This document shows positions 31,983-41,664 of a DNA stretch of 64,000 bases, one piece after another. The DNA is taken from assembly GCA_043228905.1 (NCBI GenBank), contig JBHGNT010000002.1, forward strand, positions 20,088,001 through 20,152,000, given 5' to 3'. The notes beneath the pieces were generated by a model, which searched no databases, was not told where the DNA came from, and worked only from the letters and a program-made list of their open reading frames with translations. Origin of the DNA: Azolla caroliniana (lineage: Eukaryota; Polypodiophyta). The first letter of the stretch is position 1. Each line of letters begins with the position of its first letter. The position numbers and the translations under genes are program-made.

Positions 31983-32527
31983 TGTCACAGGGTTTCACGT
32001 GTACGTGTCGGTTCGGGCAAGAACATCGAAGCCTTGAACCAAGGATCGGAGAGAGGCCACACAGCTTGCAGTGACTATCCGGTTCGGTTGCCGGAGATCT
32101 TCACGGGCCGCACGGTCTCAAGGGACCCATATCTGATCCGTGTTAGATGATGGATTTCGGAAATGAGCACACGGGCTCACCAACGTCTAACCAGTCCAGG
32201 CCTACCAAGCTTTCTCGGGCATTGACAAGGCGGTCCACGGTGGCCGCCATTGCTTCTGCAAGCTCACCTCCCCTCATTCAAAACTCCTTTACCGCCCTTT
32301 TCATATCTTTTTCACCAAAGATGTCACAGGGTTTCACGTGTACGTGTCGGTTCGGGCAAGACCATCGAAGCCTTGAACCAAGGATCGGAGAGAGGCCACA
32401 CAGCTTGCAGTGACTATCCGGTTCGGTTGCCGAAGATCTTCACGGACCGCACGGTCTCAAGGGACCCATATCTGATCCGTGTTAGATGATGGATTTCGGA
32501 AATGAGCACACGGGCTCACCAACGTCT
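31861..32527. repeat. Direct duplication of about 339 bp across G's leader/LTR junction
   Basis: 31861-32188 and 32200-32527 are nearly identical (from cccaccaagctttctcgggc or cctaccaag... to cggatttcggaaatgagcac). Each copy holds the start of the internal region plus about 205 bp of LTR end, so the 5' LTR boundary occurs twice (31983 and 32322). Confidence 0.85.
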
Positions 32528-32630
32528 AACCAGTCCAGGCCTTTCACCCGAATATGGAGGATGGGCACACAGGCTCGAAGGCTCAAATAAATACGCGAAA
32601 TAGGAACAAAAGTAGAGACGAGATTGCTCC

Positions 32631-32681
<51 letters not shown>

Positions 32682-33198
32682 GAGACAACAAAAACAAAGA
32701 AAAAAACTACAACCGGTCTCGGCCGATGACAAAGCTTCGAGCTCTACACACGCACGCACACACAGAACTGATGATCCTCTGGTTGGGATCACATGGGCTT
32801 CCTATGCGAGAAGAGGTCTCACCTTCCCCTCCCAAAAGCACAAATCAGAAACTGAAATCTATATCGCTCAACCATCACTTCTCCCTCCAAAACGATGGAT
32901 TCCCCAAAACGGTCTTCCTTCCCTCCCTTTATAGTTCAAGGAGGGTCGGTTACATCAACATTCATGACAACCATTTTCTATCAGTGATCCTCCCCTTGAT
33001 TCTCTCACATCACACACTTTATTCTGTTCATTTTGTGGAATATTAAAAGTACCTAATAACATTGTACCTTGCACTTACTAATACTATACTTATTTACATT
33101 TGTTTATATACAAGGACCGAATTCATGTGCATACTTGCACACCCTCGTTCACACACATCTAGCGAGTTTTCTCCTTGTGGCCGGAATTCCCTACAACA
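32322..33198 (-). repeat. 5' LTR of gypsy G
   Basis: 877 bp, plus-strand start tgtcacagggtttcacgtg, end cctacaaca. Includes a (GA)n tract at 32635-32677. The adjacent internal sequence on the minus strand reads TCTTTGGTG..., as in element E. Confidence 0.75.
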
Positions 33199-33903
33199 TC
33201 ACTGCTCCAGATCAATTTCCGGTTCTCTGTGTCCTATAGCCAATAGCCGAATTCCCCGTCCATCTCGTATCCAAAAAAATACATTTTCTCGAATGGGGTG
33301 CAAACTTGGTCTGTTTCTCCCTTGGTATGTATGTGTATGCTTCGCACCCCAATATGTGAAGCCGATTGTAGGTTGGTTGCTTTCCTTACCATAACGCTTG
33401 TGACACTTGAAGCCTAATTACTTTTGACAACGACAAATTTATCAAATAGATAGTCATCTCAATGCTTCATGCCCAGAACTCCAACTTTAATCCTACTTCT
33501 TGGAGCGTTGCCATCGCTCATTTTTTATCATTTGGCTACATTGTTTTGCATCAGCGTGTAGGGAGCGGTCCTTTGGTGCCGGATCCCTTTCTCAGACTAG
33601 TACTTGGTGAAGGCTTTGGAAGTATATTCTCCTTCGTTGTCCAACCGTAGTGTCTTGACTTTATAGTCGTATTAATTTTTGGCATCAGTCAGCCACCAAC
33701 AAAAACCTCGAGCTCTTCATCCTTGGACTTAATGGAGTAAGCCCAGACTTTATGTGTACAATCATTAACGAATGTGATGAAGTACCATGAGCCGCCACAA
33801 GATCTTTCGAGCATCAGCCCGCAGATGTTAGTGTGAATCCGCTCTAGGGGTTGTCGTACTGTCTCATAGTGAATTGAATGCAGACTTCGAGTCTGTTTCC
33901 CGT
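33199..33903 (-). pseudogene. Copia D integrase
   Basis: Read leftward from 33903: GKQTRSLHS (end of GAG-pre-integrase), PLERIHTNICGLM, SWYFITFVNDCTHKVWAYSIKSKDE, then LDNEGEYTS (33640 region) and a decayed stretch ending in CEAYTYIPREKQTKF and FFGYEMDGEFGYW. This is the copia integrase core in order, with several stops. E interrupts it on the right and G on the left. Confidence 0.8.
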
Positions 33904-34421
33904 TGTCGTGAAGATTTTCGTCCATAGGCGGAAACCGGGGTAGAATAGGCAAATCGGTGGTGTGCACCATGTGCACATGTATACTAGGAAATGGTGTATA
34001 GAAATAAGAGGGGAAATTCTATCCCACATTGTAAGGTCCCTCCCTCCTTGGGCTATAAAAGGAAGGGAGGGGTCACTTATGAAGGGGTTGCCTATTTTGA
34101 GGGAGAGAGGCATGCCACTTAGGTCGAGGGTTTCCTATTCGGTTTTAGGGTTTCGGTTAGGGTTTTCTTCTTGGGTTTTCCTTTAGGGTTTTTGATATAG
34201 TCATTGGTGCGGCCATGGCGGCCACCATTGTAAAGCGTTTGTGTTTCCTTAAGCTAACTCGTTGAGCATCTTGCCCGTCTATTCTACATTATTGTCTTAT
34301 TCTTTCTCACCTCCTCTTGAGCTAAGCTTCCATTTTGTGTCTTATTCTCTCTCCTCCACTTCCTAGTCCAAGACCCCCGTGGTCCCGCCCCTTCTACACG
34401 CACGCACGTAATAACGCGACA
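33904..34421 (+). repeat. 5' LTR of E
   Basis: 518 bp, TGTCGTGAAGATTTTCG to AATAACGCGACA. A strong TATA box (ctataaaagg, 34053-34062) lies mid-LTR, defining U3 and R on the plus strand. Downstream are 'tagggttt' repeats (34137-34190). Immediately after it is the putative primer site tctttggtgaacc. Confidence 0.9.
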
Positions 34422-34458
34422 TCTTTGGTGAACCAGACGTGAAGGGCGGCAAGGGAGC

Positions 34459-35157
34459 ATGGAGATGGAAGAAGACTTCGACTTCGAGGAGATGATGGCA
34501 AAGATCGTGATGGAAGTCGGACGGAAGATGGCGAAGCGAGATGCGGCTCAACAAGCCGTCGAAAGGGTGGTCGATCGAGTCGGCCGGTTCAATGGGAATG
34601 AGGTCTTAAAAATTTTGGGAGCCCACAAGGCCGAGATGGCGAAAGGGGGCGTGGACGAGGCGATGCGGCTAGAGTATTTTCCTCGAGTGGCGGTCATATC
34701 GGTGCACAAGGAGGTCAAGGAGCTACGGGAAGCTCATGAGTCGTGGGTGTCCTTTGAGGGAGCCCTATTGGAGGCGTACGGGTACATAGAACCAGAAGGA
34801 AGAGGTCGACATGAGTTCGATCGGTGGGTCGCGTCGGCGAGGCATCATCGGAGCGCGATGGAGGCATTCCGAGAGTTCGAGCCTCGTTTCTCTCAACTCT
34901 CGGAGCGAGATCGGAGATCGGTGGGGGTGGACAAAGTCCTTTTTTTTTTTAAGATGATCCATCAAGAGGAGAGGACGGGCATCTTATTCGAGCTTCAAGA
35001 TGATTATGGAGCACATGGTCTCACCGAGGAGTGGTCCGAGGTGGAATGGGTGTGCCGACAACATGATGCGAGGCGGTCGGCCACAACACGGCCCGCGAGC
35101 GGCGGAAAAGAGAGAGCGGTGAGTGAGTACGCACTACCGCCGGAAGAGAAGCGCTAA
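34459..35157 (+). CDS. Gag protein of element E
   Basis: 232 codons from ATG 34459 (MEMEEDFDFEEMMAKIVMEV), 38 bp after the LTR. The body has the layout of Ty3/gypsy Gag (retrotransposon gag domain): a helical N-terminus rich in Lys/Glu, then VSFEGALLEAYGYIEPEG, HEFDRWVASARHHRSAMEAF, EFEPRFSQLSERDRR and VDKVLFFFKMI, which resemble phrases in G's own gag remnant. Gag would form the particle that packages element RNA. It ends with TAA at 35155; the -1 frame is open from 35127 and continues as ALIREACELVKEKVEAEKG, so Gag and the next ORF were probably one protein before a frameshift. Whether it is expressed is unknown. The same gene appears again at 38474. Confidence 0.75.
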   Translation: MEMEEDFDFEEMMAKIVMEVGRKMAKRDAAQQAVERVVDRVGRFNGNEVLKILGAHKAEMAKGGVDEAMRLEYFPRVAVISVHKEVKELREAHESWVSFEGALLEAYGYIEPEGRGRHEFDRWVASARHHRSAMEAFREFEPRFSQLSERDRRSVGVDKVLFFFKMIHQEERTGILFELQDDYGAHGLTEEWSEVEWVCRQHDARRSATTRPASGGKERAVSEYALPPEEKR

Positions 35158-37706
35158 TACGGGAGGCATGCGAGCTTGTGAAGGAGAAAGTCGAAGCCGA
35201 AAAAGGGCTTATTATGGAGTCTGGTCGGAGGCAATCGGAGGATGTGGAGGAAGAAGCCTCCCTAAGCGTAGAAGACAGGGCCTATACGGAGGCCGGAAGA
35301 GCGTACGACGGCGACATGGGAGAGGGTGCGGAGCAAGCGACCCTCTTGCCTTGCGGTGAAGGGACGGCCATGGAGGTTGGTAACTACGGATTCGGGACAT
35401 GGCGGCCCGAAACATCGAGTGGGGAGGAGAGAAGCGGCGGCGCCGCGACCTTACGCACACCGGTCCTAGAGGCTCCAGCATCCAGCCCGAGAGCCGGTGT
35501 GAGACCTAGAGCGACGGGCGGTGGCAGCGGCAAGGCGGGCAACCAAGATGAGGACGAGGACGAGGAGGTAGCAAGCATAATCCAGGCTTGCGTAACCGGG
35601 GATAAGATAGCCACAGACCACGGCGTCCGAACGAAGGTGGCTACAAACATGACATCGGCGAGTAACGGTACCGGGACTTTTCCCACACCTATTCTAGAGA
35701 CTTCGGTGGCCGGCCCCAAGAGCCCACGTGAGACTGGAGAGACGGAAGATGGCGGCGGCAAAGCGGATGATCGAAACGACGGCGAGGAAGGTCATAACGG
35801 ACGGAGGAGAGACCCCTCGACACCGGGGCCGGAGACTACGGCGGTTGCGCTCGAATGCCAACATAAGACCGGAGAGAAGGGTGGTGGCCGGGAGGAGGCG
35901 TGGCCCGGAGCGAACACGCACGAAGATGAGGATGTGAGGCCCGGAACGGGCATATACAAGAGGACCAACGGAGAGGTCGAGAGCGGCAAAGAGAAGAGAG
36001 TCGGGAACCGACATGACCGGAAGACGAGGAGGAAGAAGATTGGAGCGGGGTTCAGTCAACCGGGCCCGAACCGAAGAAGAGCCGGCAAGGCCGGATTTGT
36101 GCGGACAAACATGTACCGGCCGGTTACGATTACGGAAGGGAGCCGACCAAACCGGAACTCGATCGGCTGAGACCGATCCGGGCGAAGGTTAAGTCGGCAT
36201 GATTGGAGGTCGAGGCGAACGGGCCACAACACCCGGTGGGAGCCGGTGAGCGTGAGAAGGAGGCTAACCGGGCACGGTGATTACGGCTTGGCGGAAGACC
36301 GAGAGCAAGAGGAACCCTCCACACCTATTCTTGAGACTTCGGCGGTTCCGGTTCAACATAAGACCGAAGAGACGGCGGGTGGCGGCAAGGAGTCGGAGAC
36401 CGGAACGGACGAGGCTACCGGAACAGGTACCCAGTGTGTGAAGACGGACGAGCACGGCCCAGACGGCAAGCCGGAGTCGAAAGGGGCTACGTCAACAAAG
36501 GACGAAGAGACCGATGCGGAGGTCGGGTTTACGGCGGATGAGGCGTGTAATACGAAGTATGCACTACGGTGTACAACGGAGCATGCACTACGGCCAGCGA
36601 AGGGCCAAGAAGTAAGCATGCACCCGGAAGAGCGGCAATGAGTGACCGGCAACAGCGGACCAGTCGAGTCTTTGAGAGGCAAGCACGCGGCAAGAGACGG
36701 AGCGGTGAGTTGCCGGGATTGGCGGACGAACGACGAGGGCGGAGGATGGTGCGTTGAGAGCAAAGAACTACGCACCGAGGAGAGAAAAAGCGGAATCCCA
36801 GAGGACGTGCGGGGCCAAGCGGGCCAAGAGGATGCGAGTCGGGAAGAAGCGGTAATGAGAGCCGCGAAGAACCCCGACACAAAGGTCGGGATGACGATAC
36901 GCTCTACTACAAGAGAGCACGGAGAGCAAGGGAGAATCGGGGTGCGCGTAATGGGGTCACCTAAGGACCACAGAATGAGCGTGCATTCGGAGGAGCCGCA
37001 ACGAGTGACTGACGATGACAGTCGGAGGAAGCCTGCGAGAGGCAAGCGCGGGACGACGGGCGGTGCGACGAGACGCCAAGATCGACGGAACGAGACGGGC
37101 GTGATCGGCATGAACGAAGGACTGTGTCTGGGAAAACAGAGGGGATGCGCGGAGAACAATGGGGTACACACCGGGAAGAGAAAACACGGCGGCTTCCCGG
37201 AGGGCGAGCAAGGCCAAGCGGGCCAGGAGGGCGCAAGTCGAGGTGAGGCGATAACAAGAGCCTCGAGGGACACTGACACGGAGGTCGGGATGACGGTACG
37301 CTCTACGGCGAGAGAGCACGACGGGCAAAGGAGAGGCAAGGAACGTGGAATGGGGTCGCCTAAGGGCCAAAGAATGAGCGCATATTCGGGAGACAACAAG
37401 GGCACACGGAAAGATCCTACGGAAGGTGAGCACGGAACGGAGGGAATCGGCACGAGGTGTTCGAGACGAAGAGAGGATCGAGCCGGAGATAGAACACAAG
37501 CAGTACGCGAGGGGCAGAATCCGGTGAGCAAACGGGGTGACCGAGGGCCTAATCGGAGGACCTACGTGGCGGACAAAGAAAGAGTGACCGGATCGGCAAT
37601 GATGTTTGGGAGGACCGACCGGGGAGGAAGGCACGTGCGGTGGATATGGCGGTTCGGATGGAGTCGATGTTTCGAGGACACACGGTGGACGTGGTGGATC
37701 GGTTAG
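35154..37706 (+). CDS. Long charged repeat-rich ORF of element E, unknown function
   Basis: One frame stays open for about 850 codons with only two TGA stops (36168-36170 and 36639-36641). The region is strikingly GC-rich compared with its AT-rich surroundings. The product would be hydrophilic, rich in Gly, Glu, Arg, Thr, Lys and Asp, and probably disordered. Repeats are visible: a module around TP(I/V)LET(S)A at about 35458, 35686, 35819 and 36322, and a 133-residue (399-bp) duplication centred on GQAGQE (36813 and 37212) and MGSPK. No enzyme motif, zinc knuckle or membrane segment was recognised. It sits where pol would be. I cannot assign a function; it could be an extension of Gag, a packaging spacer, or captured host sequence. 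Confidence 0.55.
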
Positions 37707-37918
37707 AGCCGTCGGCTCGAGGACGTGCGATGGATACGATGGAACGGGATGCTACGACGGTTCGTGTGGAAGGGACGGGCGTGCTCGAAATGGAAAACAA
37801 AGCCGAGCAAGGCCAACGAGGACATGGCGGACCTCGGTTTTATCACCATGGCCGAAAAATCTCGCCTCTTCTCCTTTCTTGGCACATACCGGTGGATGTG
37901 CGGTTTGGTGGGGGCGGA

Positions 37919-38436
37919 TGTCTTGAAGGTTTTCGTCCATAGGCGGAAACCGGGGTAGAATAGGCAAATCGGTGGTGTGCACCATGTGCACATGTATACT
38001 AGGAAATAGTGTATAGAAATAAGAGGGGAAATTCTATCCCACATTGTAAGGTCCCTCCCTCCTTGGGCTATAAAAGGAAAGGAGGGGTCACTTATGAAGG
38101 GGTTGCCTATTTTGAGGGAGAGAGGCATGCCACTTAGGTCGAGGGTTTCCTATTCGGTTTTAGGGTTTCGGTTAGGGTTTTCTTCTTGGGTTTTCCTTTA
38201 GGGTTTTTGATATAGTCGTTGGTGCGGCCATGGCGGCCACCATTGTAAAGCGTTTGTGTTTCCTTAAGCTAACTCGTTGAGCATCTTGCCCGTCTATTCT
38301 ACGTTATTGTCTTATTCTTTCTCACCTCCTCTTGAGCTAAGCTTCCATTTTGTGTCTTATTCTCTCTCCTCCACTTCCTAGTCCAAGACCCCCGTGGTCC
38401 CACGCCTTCTACACGCACGCGCGTAATAACGCGACA
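37919..38436 (+). repeat. Second LTR of E
   Basis: 518 bp, same length as LTR1, TGTCTTGAAGG to AACGCGACA, TATA box at 38068-38077. It is preceded by the purine-rich stretch ggtttggtgggggcgga, like the one before G's 3' LTR. About nine substitutions versus LTR1. Confidence 0.9.
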
Positions 38437-38473
38437 TCTTTGGTGAACCAGACGTGAAGGGCGGCAAGGGAGC

Positions 38474-39046
38474 ATGGAGATGGAAGAAGACTTCGACTTC
38501 GAGGAGATGATGGCAAAGATCGTGATGGAAGCCGGACGGAAGATGGAGAAGCGAGATGCGGCTCAACAAGTCGTCGAAAGGGTGGTCGATCGTGTCGGCC
38601 GGTTCAATGGGAATGAGGTCCTAAAAATTTTGGGAGCCTACAAGGCCGAGATGGCGAAAGGGGGCGTGGACGAGGCGATGCGGCTAGAGTATTTTCCTCG
38701 AGTGGCAGTCGTATCGGTGCACAAGGAGGTCAAGGAGCTACGGGAAGCTCATGAGTCGTGGGTGTCCTTTGAGGGAGCCCTATTGGAGGCGTACGGGTAC
38801 ATGGAACCGGAAGGAAGAGGTCGACATGAGTTCGATCGGTGGGTCGCGTCGGCGAGGCGTCATCGGAGCGCGATGGAGGCATTCCGAAAGTTCGAGCGTC
38901 GTTTCTCTCAACTCTTGGATCGAGATCAGAGATCGGTGGGGGCGGACAAAGTCCTCTCTTTTTTTAAGACGATCCATCAAGAGGAGAGGATGGACATCTT
39001 ATTCGAGCTTCAAGATGATTATGGAGCACATGGTCTTACTTGTTGA
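38474..39046 (+). pseudogene. Second, truncated Gag of E
   Basis: Starts at the same distance after LTR2 and is nearly identical to the Gag at 34459 through DDYGAHGLT. It then joins directly to LTR sequence (gttgagcatcttgcccg), giving a premature stop. The rest of the element is deleted. Confidence 0.85.
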
Positions 39047-39202
39047 GCATCTTGCCCGTCTATTCTACGTTATTGTCTTATTCTTTCTCACCTCCTCTTG
39101 AGCTAACCTTCCATTTTGTGTCTTATTCTCTCTCCTCCACTCCCTAGTCCAAGACCCCCGTGGTCCCGCCCCTTCTACACGCACGCGCGTAATAACGCGA
39201 CA
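39042..39202 (+). repeat. Partial third LTR of E
   Basis: 161 bp identical in extent to 34261-34421, ending AACGCGACA and followed by the target duplicate ccgt. Confidence 0.9.
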
Positions 39203-40500
39203 CCGTATTGACAATGCTCGCAGAAGTCAGTCTCAACATGGTTGATCTTTGGGATGTAGCCGATTGCCAAAAGTCTTTCAATCTTCTTATAACATATGGC
39301 TGAGTCGGTTGTGCCATAATGATGTTGTCGGCAATTCGGCTATGTTCAATGATCCCTCCAGACTGATCACTGTGAGCGGGTACAAGTTGTTGTACTTTCA
39401 CGCCATGGCCGATTCTAAGATATCCTTGTGTAATATGCCATGATGACTCGCTCGGTGTCATCTTGTACCTGTCTTCGGCTAACATGTTGATGGAGACCAA
39501 GCTCCTTTTAAGATCAGGTACATGTCGGACACGGTGCAGGGTGATCATACTTCCATTCCGCAGCCAAATGGGGATTTCGCCGATTCCAACGATTTGACAC
39601 TCTTGCCCATTGTTGAGTTGGACGGAGCTGTCGGCTTTGGCCGAATAGTCTAAGAACCATTCGTGTTGGGGGGCAACGTGAAATGTGACTACCGACTCAA
39701 GTATCCATGTTTGATGCATCTTGTGCATTGTACATGATCTCTCCAGTCGATGAGTCTTCAAGTGAGAGGACTTCTCCCGACCGGGATTCAGTAACATTAA
39801 TTTGGTTGTTGGATGGGAGATGATTTGATTCGGAAGAGCCTGCATCCCAATCGAATTTACGACCATTCCCCTTTTTGTTGATCGACCAACAGTTGGCAAC
39901 ATTTGTGGTCGGCCTTCCTACAGTGTGTGCAGTAGGCATTCAGCTTGTCGTTCCATGACTTCGACAGTGGACGATCATTTTTCCTCCTTGGGTGGCTTTC
40001 ATCGTGGCTAATCCTTTAAGCCATTCCCCCCGAGAAGTATGTTTCCGCATTATCGTCGATGGTGAGACCCATAGACTTTCTTCAAAGGTCTTGTGATAAG
40101 ATCTGTCGGATTGCTTCGTCGAGCATTAGCCTAGTCTAACTATTCGTGACGGTCATGCAGAAGACTTCCCAACTCGTCGAGAAGCTCAAAAGGAGCGCAT
40201 GTGCCTTGATTTCTTCTTCGAAATTCAGGCCTTGTGAGAAGAGTTTGGTCAACACCCGGTTGAAGGCATTGACATGGAGGTAGTCGGCTCTGTCTCCCTC
40301 ATCTTCATGTTACATGATTTTGAATCAAGATGAGTTTGGAGGAGCTTGACTTCTTTTCGTATATCAATTGAAGTTTCTCCCATAGGACGAATGTAGGACT
40401 TCGTCTCTTTAGCCATGCTGAAGTAGACGTTTTCGGCTAGATGCATACTTATGGTTAACCTTACAATTTCGTCGAGTGATCGTCATTCTACTATTGACAT
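39203..40500 (-). pseudogene. Copia D gag, protease and GAG-pre-integrase
   Basis: Read leftward from an ATG-like start at 40500 (MSIVE): a shortened gag (ENVYFSMAKETKSY near 40440), a zinc-knuckle-like CTHCRKADHKCC near 39910, then protease WILESVVTFHVAP near 39700. The catalytic Asp of the usual LDSGA motif is replaced (LESVV). GAG-pre-integrase follows and reaches CEHCQY at 39203, where E is inserted. Frames are broken. Confidence 0.7.
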
Positions 40501-40547
40501 CTTTGTCGGCTTGTTGTTATTTCGAATGTGTGATGTTGGCCGACTGA

Positions 40548-40837
40548 TGCGGAAATGTATATGGATCTTGTTGAATAGGGTTAACAAATAAATAACAAGG
40601 GAGGAAGGATATTTTGTACTATTCCTGTCAAGAAGATATTACAGAGAGTAAAGAAAGAAGAAGATAGTTACACAGTTATGAGGCCAGATGATTGTTGCAT
40701 TACAATCCCTTCAAACTCCTTTACAAGACTCAGATCCCTCTTCTTTATAGTTAGGGTAACTAAGCCCTAACTCTCTTTGGGAGTGTTCACACTAGGAGGA
40801 TACAATAGATGGGTCGAGTGGGACTTTTAGCCCAACA
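40548..40837 (-). repeat. 5' LTR of copia D
   Basis: On the minus strand: TGTTGGGCTAAAAG...TTTCCGCA, 290 bp, with a TATA-like ctataaagaag (plus 40747-40757) and a position directly upstream of D's gag. No second copy is in the window, so it is inferred from ends and position. Confidence 0.6.
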
Positions 40838-40957
40838 GAGAATCTATGATATATTGTTAAGTAATTAGGTAATTAACTAGGGTTAATTAGAGACTAATTA
40901 CATGGTTACGTTAAGCAGCGGAAGATTAGTATGATATGCGCGTGAGAGTGTGTGAGA

Positions 40958-40995
<38 letters not shown>

Positions 40996-41664
40996 GTTAC
41001 ACTTGAACACAAAGATAAATGGGGGATGATTGACTATATTGAAAAGTGTCATCAACATACAAAAATACCCACAATGAGGTATATATACAACCCATGTGCA
41101 AAGGTGCACATGTGTGGGTAGGACATAGGTACTTATGTGTAAGTCCTACATTAAATGTACTAAGGAGTGGAGGATCTAGAATATCCCACTTAAGTACAAG
41201 GTCCTATTTAAAGGCTTAAGGTCAACACATTAACTAGATTCGATCTAGGTAACTACTAAGTTACATGTGTTGACTAACTAGATTAAACTAGTTGAGCTTG
41301 ATATCTCAACATATATCAAGGTTACTTCTTATCAAACCTTGTAGTTTATCAAATTAGACAAAAAAATTAACAGATTAGGATGGACTATAATTACTTGAAC
41401 TTCAAAATTGATCAAATTTAACTACAAAATTAGTCACATAGGATGGATTGTAATTACCTGAACTAAGGGCATCTATGGGAGTAAAGAAAACCTTGGAGAA
41501 AATATTTGAATCATTTTAATAGAAAATATTACAAATCTATTATACATTCTTAAATAGCATGGATAATAATTGCTCAAACCAAGGGCGATTAGGAAATTAC
41601 TTAGACTAATCTTACAAGAGAATAATACAAAGCCTATAATTACACATAAACCATAGGTTCTTTT
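40838..41664. other. Intergenic stretch with (GA)n tract
   Basis: Contains a (GA)n tract (40958-40991) and an LTR-like phrase 'cctatttaaaggctt' near 41202; no gene or paired element ends recognised. Confidence 0.5.

Larger units (their letters stand above)
27710..33198 (-). mobile_element. Ty3/gypsy LTR retrotransposon G, internally deleted
   Basis: LTRs at 27710-28576 and 32322-33198 are similar along their length (for example 'aggaccgaattcatgtgcat', 'gatcctcccc', 'ctcccttta(tag)ttcaagg'). The interior, read leftward, has a leader and gag fragment, RT thumb, RNase H and integrase in gypsy order. The RT palm is missing. A 757-bp insert interrupts it near the end. It lies in the integrase region of copia D: minus-strand SSD on the right continues as MVFNEN on the left. 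No clean duplication is visible (attgc left, tcact right). Confidence 0.8.
33904..39202 (+). mobile_element. Non-autonomous gag-only LTR element E in copia D
   Basis: Structure: LTR1 (33904-34421), Gag, a long repeat-rich ORF, LTR2 (37919-38436), a second partial Gag, and partial LTR3 (39042-39202). Ends TGTC...CGACA; 4-bp duplication ccgt at 33900-33903 and 39203-39206. Removing E rejoins D's zinc-binding CEHCQYGKQTR motif. No protease, RT, RNase H or integrase motif was seen in the whole 3.5-kb interior. LTR1 and LTR2 differ at about nine positions by eye, so the insertion is recent relative to its neighbours. Confidence 0.85.

Noticed and set aside
32554-33046. Open frames with Arg-Glu runs
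   Set aside because: They are translations of the (GA)n tract in gypsy G's LTR.
36353-37531. 392-codon minus-strand open frame opposite E's ORF2
   Set aside because: It is the complement of a GC-rich frame whose repeats are better explained by the plus strand; no domain and no start context.
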